Source: Oscillospiraceae bacterium (lineage in GTDB: Bacteria > Bacillota > Clostridia > UMGS1810). Taken from it: a stretch of DNA of 18,302 nt. Below, in pieces: positions 13,231 to 18,302 of the stretch. The translations under genes were made by a program, and so were the position numbers. The DNA lies in contig JALEIO010000074.1 in NCBI GenBank assembly GCA_022769845.1, forward strand, positions 1 to 18,302. Reading direction: 5' to 3'. The notes beneath the pieces are model-generated. The model was not told the origin of the DNA, searched no databases, and worked only from the letters and a program-made list of their open reading frames with translations. Within the stretch, counting starts at the first letter, position 1; each line of letters begins with the position of its first letter.

Positions 13231-14424
13231 CTACTTTATCTTTTCTTTCATAACTTCTATTGCCGCATTAAGCTGATTATCCTCGCCGTCGGGAATATAC
13301 CTTACCGGGGCGTCTTTGTATTTTTCGTCAAGCTCAACAACCTTGTCGGGCGTAATGCCGATTTTGTCAATGCAAACGTTTTTAGGAGTAAAATACTTTG
13401 CCGTGGTAATTTTTGCAATCGAATTGTCGCCAAGGTCAAAAATCGTTTGAACAACGCCCTTGCCAAAGGTTTTTGTCCCCACAACATATGCCTTGCCGTT
13501 GTCGTGCAGTGAGCTTGTGAAAACCTCCGCCGCACTTGCCGTTGATGAATTTGTTAAAATAACAAGCGGCAAATCAATTTTTTTATCGTCCTTTGCTTTA
13601 TAAACCGTTTCTTTGCCGTTTTTGTCCTTGACGGTAAGAATTATTCCTTCGTCCAAAATCTGGTCTACGCAGTTGGTTATAACATTAAGCGCGCCGCCCG
13701 GATTGCCTCTGACATCAAAAATAATGCCCTTTGCTCCGTTTTTTTGAGCATTGTCCAAAGCGGTTTTTAGCTGCTCTGCGCATCTGCCCTCAAACATTGA
13801 AATTCTTATATACGAAATGCCGTTATCCAACATTTTTTCCGATACCTGAATTGTTTCAATTTCGCTCGGCTTAATGTTTATATCCATAACGTTTCCGTTT
13901 CTTTCAACGGTAATTACAAACGTTTTGCCGGCATATTCCTTAATAGCCGATGAAATTTCGGTAAGGCTTTTGCCATAAGCGTCACTGCCGCCGATTTTTT
14001 TGATAATATCGCCCGGCATAAGACCGGCGCTCTCGGCAGGAGTGCCCTCAAAAACGTCTGAAATAACGGTTTCTTCGCCGCTTTTTATCACTTCAACGCC
14101 GATTCCCGTATAATTTCCTGTGCTTGTTTCGTTGAACGAGTCGTATTCATCCGGCGAAATATACTCGGTATACGGGTCGTCAAGGCCTGCAAGATAGCCT
14201 GCATATGCCCATTGCTGCATATTGTTTTTGTCAATGTCGCCGTAATAGTATTTGTCAACCAGCTTGTCGAGCCTGTTAAGTTTTGACAAAGTTTCGGCAT
14301 TTTTGTTGTGCGACAAAAAATACACAATATTACTGCCGAACGCAAAATATGTGATTGTTGACGCAATAAACGTCAAAACTGCTGTTATAAGCACCGTATA
14401 AACGGTTTTTTGTTTGTTTGACAT
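13231..14424 (-). CDS. S41-family C-terminal processing peptidase (Ctp)
   Basis: A membrane-anchored serine protease acting outside the cell membrane, of the CtpA/CtpB type. The 397 residues have an N-terminal membrane anchor (about 9-30) with a short cytoplasmic tail, a PDZ domain (about 100-185, GIGVEVIKSGEETVISDVFE and AGLMPGDIIKKIGG) and the S41 core (about 200-365). The catalytic dyad is visible: Ser297 in NSSTASAAEV and Lys322 in TFGKGVVQT, 25 residues apart as in E. coli Prc. FDVRGNPGG (236-244) is the conserved loop. ATG at 14424 follows GGGAG at twelve bases. It is the last gene of the ftsEX operon, 21 bases after the M23 gene, so it may process the hydrolase or other wall proteins. 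A spore-signalling (CtpB-like) role is possible but unproven. Confidence 0.95.
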   Translation of the reverse strand: MSNKQKTVYTVLITAVLTFIASTITYFAFGSNIVYFLSHNKNAETLSKLNRLDKLVDKYYYGDIDKNNMQQWAYAGYLAGLDDPYTEYISPDEYDSFNETSTGNYTGIGVEVIKSGEETVISDVFEGTPAESAGLMPGDIIKKIGGSDAYGKSLTEISSAIKEYAGKTFVITVERNGNVMDINIKPSEIETIQVSEKMLDNGISYIRISMFEGRCAEQLKTALDNAQKNGAKGIIFDVRGNPGGALNVITNCVDQILDEGIILTVKDKNGKETVYKAKDDKKIDLPLVILTNSSTASAAEVFTSSLHDNGKAYVVGTKTFGKGVVQTIFDLGDNSIAKITTAKYFTPKNVCIDKIGITPDKVVELDEKYKDAPVRYIPDGEDNQLNAAIEVMKEKIK

Positions 14425-14445
14425 TAATATAACGATCTCCCTGAA

Positions 14446-15564
14446 TTATTTTTGTACATAGGGAAGTGGGTTTACGGGCGAGCCGTTTATTCTTATTTCA
14501 AAATGTATGTGCGGTCCGCTTGAAAGCCCCGTTGAGCCGCATTTTGCAATGACCGTTCCCCTTTTTACCTTCTGCCCTGCCGATACGCAAAGCGAGCTGT
14601 TATGACCGTAAAGCGTGGTGTAGCCGCCGCCGTGGTCAATTATAACATAGTTTCCGTATCCGCCTGAATTGTAGCCTGCAACTATAACCGTGCCGTCGTT
14701 TGCCGCAAGCACGTTTGTGCCGTATGCCGCTCCGATATCAAGTCCCGAATGACCGCGGTATGTGCCGAGAATGGGGTGCAGCCTTCTGCCGTAGCCCGAG
14801 GTTATGAGGCTTGACGACGCTGACGGCCATCCGAACTGTCCGCCGACAAATTTAGTGTTGGTGGAAATTTTGCTCTGCGCGCTTGCCCACGCCGCCGCTT
14901 CCTGCTTTTTAGCCTGTTCGTATGCCTTCTGATAAGCTGCGATGTCCGATTCAAGCTTTTTCTGACGCTCTTCGTTCTGGGCAATTTTACTGTTTAACGC
15001 CGCCTTGTTTGATTCAAGGCTCGCCTTGTTTGCATTAAGCGTCTGTTGAGTTTGTTCAAGCTCGTTTGCAAGCGTTTGAATTTTTTCCTCGGTTGCTTTT
15101 AATGTGTCCAAAAGGTTTTTGTCATATTCCGAAACCATTTTGACAATTTCGACTCTGTTTAAAAAATCGGTAAGCGAGCTTGATGTTGAAAGCATTTCGA
15201 GATAAGTCTGGTCGCCGTTTTCAATCATATATTTAACCCTTGTTATGTACGATTGATTTTGCTCCTCGCTCTTTGCCTTTGCTTCTTCAAGCTCTTTTGC
15301 CGTTTGGTCAATTTTAATCTGATTGTTGTTTATGTCAACCTCAAGATTGTGTATTTTTTCCGACACCTTTGTAATTTCGGCATCCAAAGCCTCGTGCTGG
15401 GACGCCGCCGCGCTTTTTTCCTTCTTTGCCGCGTCCATTTCCTTTTTAATCTGCGAGGAGGATTTTGCCGCGTAAACCGACGACATTGCCGCGCTCAAAA
15501 TAATAATTCCGACAAATGCAACAAGCGCAACCCACGCAAATATTTTAACCCATAATTTTTTCAT
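14446..15564 (-). CDS. Coiled-coil M23 peptidoglycan endopeptidase (EnvC/PcsB-like partner of FtsEX)
   Basis: A secreted or membrane-tethered zinc metallopeptidase expected to cut peptidoglycan cross-bridges. After an N-terminal hydrophobic segment (about 8-32; anchor or signal peptide), a long coiled coil covers about 35-225, then a full LytM/M23 domain (about 245-370). Ligands are present: His272 and Asp276 in GHSGLDIG and His354 in GPHIHFEI, plus catalytic His321 in YGH, so it looks active rather than a degenerate activator. The coiled coil plus M23 architecture and position after ftsX match hydrolases regulated by FtsEX (PcsB, CwlO and EnvC are analogues). ATG at 15564 is preferred, with AAAGGTG about ten bases upstream; TTG at 15570 would add two residues. 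It starts seven bases after the ftsX stop. Confidence 0.93.
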   Translation of the reverse strand: MKKLWVKIFAWVALVAFVGIIILSAAMSSVYAAKSSSQIKKEMDAAKKEKSAAASQHEALDAEITKVSEKIHNLEVDINNNQIKIDQTAKELEEAKAKSEEQNQSYITRVKYMIENGDQTYLEMLSTSSSLTDFLNRVEIVKMVSEYDKNLLDTLKATEEKIQTLANELEQTQQTLNANKASLESNKAALNSKIAQNEERQKKLESDIAAYQKAYEQAKKQEAAAWASAQSKISTNTKFVGGQFGWPSASSSLITSGYGRRLHPILGTYRGHSGLDIGAAYGTNVLAANDGTVIVAGYNSGGYGNYVIIDHGGGYTTLYGHNSSLCVSAGQKVKRGTVIAKCGSTGLSSGPHIHFEIRINGSPVNPLPYVQK

Positions 15565-15571
15565 TTGCAAA

Positions 15572-16474
15572 TCACACCTTTAAATATTTTCGCATTGATA
15601 CTGCACTGCCGACCGCTCCGAGCCCTATTCCGATTATAAGGTATCCGCCTGCGATTATAAGCGCCATATCGGCAAAGGATTTAAACGAAATAACGGCATT
15701 TCCCGACACGGTTCCCTGACCTATGAATTTAAGCAGAGAATCGTAGCCGTATTGCGTTAAGAAAAATGCAATAACTGCCGCAATAAATCCGACAAGCACG
15801 CCCTCTGTAACAAAAGGCCCTCTTATAAACGAATCGGTCGCGCCGACGTATTTCATAATGTTGATTTCTTTTCTGCGGTTATGAACTGTAAGCTTAATTG
15901 TATTCGATATAATAAATATGCTGATAAATGCAAAAATTATTACAATCCAAATTGAAATGTTGCGCACGGTTTTTGTAATGCGCTGAACGTTTGTGGTAAG
16001 CTTGTCATAGCTTTTTACCGTTTTTATGCCGTCTATTTTTGAAATATAATCAGCCACCGATTTTGTCTGTGAAATATCGGTAAGCGTAACCTTGAAAATA
16101 TCGCTTATAATGCTGGAGGGAACGCCCGAAAAGTAACCCTGCTGTTCCTTTGGAATACTTGCGACATATTCGTTGAAGAGGTCATCGCCCGATTGATAGG
16201 TTAATTCCTTTACATACTGATTTTTCTTTATTTGGTCGCGGATGCTGTTTATGGTTTGTTCATCTTTTATGGATTCATCTACAAAAACCTGAATTTGGCA
16301 TTGATTTGCCGCCTGCTCACCCATATAGTTGATGTTTATTGTAAGAAGCATAAAAACGCCGAAAACAAACAGACACGCTACCGAAACGAGTATTGACGCC
16401 ACCGACATAAATCCATTTCGCACAATGGAGCGGACTGCGTCGGCAAGCATTCGTTTTAAATTTCTAACTAACAT
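15572..16474 (-). CDS. ftsX: Cell-division / hydrolase-control ABC permease FtsX
   Basis: The membrane partner of FtsE, which transmits ATP-driven movement to an extracellular peptidoglycan hydrolase. The 300 residues have the FtsX layout: cytoplasmic N terminus (NLKRMLADAVRSIVRNGFMSVASI), TM1 about 26-46, a large outside loop about 50-170, TM2 about 173-193, then the signature NTIKLTVHNRRKEINIMKYVGATDSFIRGPFVTEG (191-225), TM3 about 222-242 and TM4 about 270-292. ATG at 16474 is preferred: GGGTGG lies nine bases upstream, it gives the normal family length, and it overlaps the end of ftsE by eleven bases, typical of translationally coupled ftsEX. A longer reading frame from 16528 adds 18 residues without family similarity and is not supported. 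Confidence 0.95.
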   Translation of the reverse strand: MLVRNLKRMLADAVRSIVRNGFMSVASILVSVACLFVFGVFMLLTININYMGEQAANQCQIQVFVDESIKDEQTINSIRDQIKKNQYVKELTYQSGDDLFNEYVASIPKEQQGYFSGVPSSIISDIFKVTLTDISQTKSVADYISKIDGIKTVKSYDKLTTNVQRITKTVRNISIWIVIIFAFISIFIISNTIKLTVHNRRKEINIMKYVGATDSFIRGPFVTEGVLVGFIAAVIAFFLTQYGYDSLLKFIGQGTVSGNAVISFKSFADMALIIAGGYLIIGIGLGAVGSAVSMRKYLKV

Positions 16475-17150
16475 AATTGTAGCCACCCTTTTTCTCATCA
16501 CGGGAAATAGCACCGTGGTCAACCTCAATAACGCGCTTTTGCATCATATTTACGATTTTTTCGGCGTGCGTTGCCATAACCACAGTGGTACCGCGTTTGT
16601 TGATGTCGTCTAAAATCTGCATAATTTCCATTGTGGTTTCGGGGTCAAGATTACCCGTAGGCTCGTCCGCTATTAAAACAGCAGGACTGTTTACAATGGC
16701 TCTTGCAAGCGCAACTCTTTGCTGTTCGCCGCCCGATAACTGCGACGGAAACATTTTTGCCTTTGCCGTAAGGCCAACCTGCGACAGAACGTTTGGTACG
16801 TTTTTGCGTATTTCACGGCGCGACGCACCCACAATTTCCATAGCATACGCTACATTGTCGTAGGCGTTTTTGTTCTGCAAAAGGCGGAAATCCTGAAAAA
16901 CAACGCCGATTTTGCGTCTGAAATACGGAATTTGCTTATGCGTAAGAAACGAAGTGTTGGTTTCGTTTATAATAATTGTTCCTTCAGACGGAACAAGCTC
17001 GCGCATAATAAGCTTTATAATAGTAGATTTTCCTGCGGCGCTTGAGCCTACAAGAAAAACAAATTCTCCCTTATCGATGTAAAAGTTTATGTTTTCGAGC
17101 GCTTTTGTGCCGTTTTCATAAACCATAGATACATTGTTGAATAAAATCAA
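16464..17150 (-). CDS. ftsE: Cell-division ABC ATPase FtsE
   Basis: The cytoplasmic ATPase of the FtsEX complex. The 228 residues carry Walker A GSSAAGKST (35-43), Q-loop VFQDFRLL (84-91, Gln86), signature LSGGEQQRVALARA (138-151), Walker B VLIADEPTGNLD (158-169) and the switch histidine in MATHAEK (His195). The FtsE-type start VSMVYENGTKALENINFYIDKGEFVFLVG and the FRRKIGVVFQDFRLL stretch separate it from LolD/MacB-like relatives. Walker A differs slightly from the common FtsE form GPSGAGKST, with key residues intact. The start is TTG at 17150, with GAGGTG six bases upstream; there is no suitable ATG at the N terminus. It begins ten bases after the stop of the regulator gene. Confidence 0.96.
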   Translation of the reverse strand: MILFNNVSMVYENGTKALENINFYIDKGEFVFLVGSSAAGKSTIIKLIMRELVPSEGTIIINETNTSFLTHKQIPYFRRKIGVVFQDFRLLQNKNAYDNVAYAMEIVGASRREIRKNVPNVLSQVGLTAKAKMFPSQLSGGEQQRVALARAIVNSPAVLIADEPTGNLDPETTMEIMQILDDINKRGTTVVMATHAEKIVNMMQKRVIEVDHGAISRDEKKGGYNYVS

Positions 17151-17160
17151 TTTTTACACC

Positions 17161-18246
17161 TCAAATTCTTATGGCATTTGACTGTAAGTATTTGTTAACC
17201 ATCATTGCAACCTTAAATATAATTGCCTCGTCAAATATTCTCAAGTCAAGCCCCGTAATTTTCTGAATTTTATCAAGACGGTAAACAAGAGTGTTTCTGT
17301 GCACATAAAGCTGCCTTGATGTTTCGGAAACATTAAGGTTGTTTTCAAAGAATTTTTGAATTGTAAACACAATCTCCTGGTCTAAATCGTCAATGGAACC
17401 GCGCTTGAACACCTCGTTCAAAAAAAGCTCGCACAGCGTTGTGGGAAGCTGGTAAATAAGCCGTCCTATGCCGAGGTTGTCGTAGCTTATTATGGATTTT
17501 TCATTGTCAAAAACCTTGCCCACCTCAAGCGCAACTCTTGCCTCTTTAAACGAACGCGCAATTTCCCTTACATTGTTTATAAGCGTGCCTATGCCGATTG
17601 TCACCTTCATAAGATTTTCGCTCATTAAATTGTTGTGGATTTCGTGCGCAATATCCTCCAAAACAATATTTTCCATATCGTCGGGAAAGCTTTTAACCAA
17701 TACGATAGATGTCTGGTCAATGCTTACAATAAAATCGTTCTGCTTATCAGGGAACATATTTTCGATAATTTCAAACGACGAAAAATCGGTATCTTTGTCC
17801 GAACGAATAAGATAAACCGCTCTTTTGCCTTCTATGGGGAAATGCAGCTCCGCCGCCTTTGCCAAAACATCACCCGACAAAATATTGTCAAGAATAATGT
17901 TTTTTATAAAGTTAACTCTGTCGTGTTTGTCGTCATAGAGCGATTTTACGCCCGAAAAGCTCACCTGCAAAATGTTAATGTAATTTTTTGCCAGGGTATC
18001 GTCGCCCTGAATAAAAATTATATAATCCACCTTGTTCATATTAAGCACGGGCTTATATGTAAATCCGTTGTAAGTGAATGTGTCCGTGTTTTCCTCCGTA
18101 AAGCTCAAAACGCAGTTAAGGTCATTGGCTGAAATACAACCCTCCTTGCTGGAAATGACAAACCCTCCGTCGGTAATCATTCCCAAATGCCTGTTCATTA
18201 CATCCTTCATCTGGAGTATAAGCTGCTGGAAAAATCTTGCGTTCAC
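17161..18246 (-). CDS. PucR/CdaR-family transcriptional regulator
   Basis: A 361-residue DNA-binding regulator. The C-terminal PucR helix-turn-helix (about 299-355) is clear: FFENNLNVSETSRQLYVHRNTLVYRLDKIQKITGLDLR, with the family-typical HRNTL at 316-320. The middle (about 110-290) contains a degenerate GGDEF-like/CdaR linker, seen in MKVTIGIGTLINNVREIARSFKEARVALEVGK. Residues 1-100 form a poorly conserved sensor region with no recognisable ligand site and no membrane segment, so it is likely cytoplasmic. GTG at 18246 is preceded by GAGGTGG at six bases. It leads the ftsE-ftsX-M23-Ctp group and may control it, or itself. The ligand and targets are unknown. Confidence 0.92.
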   Translation of the reverse strand: MNARFFQQLILQMKDVMNRHLGMITDGGFVISSKEGCISANDLNCVLSFTEENTDTFTYNGFTYKPVLNMNKVDYIIFIQGDDTLAKNYINILQVSFSGVKSLYDDKHDRVNFIKNIILDNILSGDVLAKAAELHFPIEGKRAVYLIRSDKDTDFSSFEIIENMFPDKQNDFIVSIDQTSIVLVKSFPDDMENIVLEDIAHEIHNNLMSENLMKVTIGIGTLINNVREIARSFKEARVALEVGKVFDNEKSIISYDNLGIGRLIYQLPTTLCELFLNEVFKRGSIDDLDQEIVFTIQKFFENNLNVSETSRQLYVHRNTLVYRLDKIQKITGLDLRIFDEAIIFKVAMMVNKYLQSNAIRI

Positions 18247-18302
18247 CGTTTACCACCTCAAATCAAAATATATAGTAATAATAATATTTTTTATGCTTTT
18301 TT
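18247..18302. other. Upstream region of the regulator gene, cut by the window edge
   Basis: A very A+T-rich 56-base end piece. It holds the regulator's ribosome binding site (GAGGTGG) and a TATATT that could be a -10 box, but nothing at the right distance resembles a -35 box within the window. The true promoter may lie outside. Confidence 0.3.

Noticed and set aside
13141..13512. Plus-strand reading frame of 123 codons with a GAAGGA sequence before its start.
   Set aside because: It lies mostly antisense to the conserved S41 protease gene, has no recognisable family features, and its first part covers a terminator hairpin. Chance is the simplest reading.
16475..16528. Eighteen-codon N-terminal extension of FtsX within ftsE.
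   Set aside because: ATG 16474 gives the normal family length and has a ribosome binding site; the extension is just the shifted-frame reading of the end of ftsE.

Overview
This is a stretch of bacterial chromosome from a low-GC, Gram-positive lineage, most likely an uncultured or gut-type member of the Clostridia. The basis is the A+T-rich base use, strong AGGAGG-type ribosome binding sites, a large Bacillus-type SRP RNA directly upstream of dnaX, a bacterial V/A-type ATPase operon, and the UPF0237/UPF0210 gene pair. Species cannot be named from the sequence alone. Every gene seen is on the minus strand, so transcription runs from high to low coordinates.

Layout in the direction of transcription. 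(1) 18246-13231: a PucR/CdaR-type regulator, ftsE, ftsX, a coiled-coil M23 peptidase and an S41 (Ctp) protease. They are tightly packed (ftsX overlaps ftsE) and end at a probable intrinsic terminator. This looks like one cell-wall-hydrolysis operon: FtsEX is an ABC-type switch for an extracellular peptidoglycan hydrolase, and the Ctp protease acts outside the membrane. (2) 13230-12674: a 557-base gap between protein genes, holding the terminator, a 25-base perfect palindrome, a consensus sigma-A promoter and the SRP RNA (about 272 nt). dnaX follows, with no room for a separate promoter between the RNA and its ribosome binding site. (3) 10900-5834: a near-perfect sigma-A promoter flanked by two dyad repeats, then hom, lysC, rlmB, an ACT-domain protein and a UPF0210 protein. 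(4) 5800-1: a V/A-type ATPase operon in the order small stalk subunit, C, I, K, F, E, A; subunit A runs off the window edge. B and D are expected beyond it.

Nearly all content is conserved housekeeping. I found no undescribed defence, mobile or biosynthetic system, and saw no CRISPR, tRNA, IS element, phage gene or pseudogene. The points worth a second look are regulatory: an internal Shine-Dalgarno and start codon inside lysC for a separate regulatory subunit; the dyad-flanked hom promoter with no visible riboswitch; an in-frame A8G slippery run in dnaX that would give a shortened gamma-like product; a block of three back-to-back hairpins between V-ATPase subunits C and I; and the regulator-ftsEX-hydrolase-protease arrangement.

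Start codons are often not ATG: GTG for the PucR regulator, dnaX, lysC and atpA; TTG for ftsE and atpI. Most were fixed by ribosome-binding-site spacing or by an in-frame stop just upstream.
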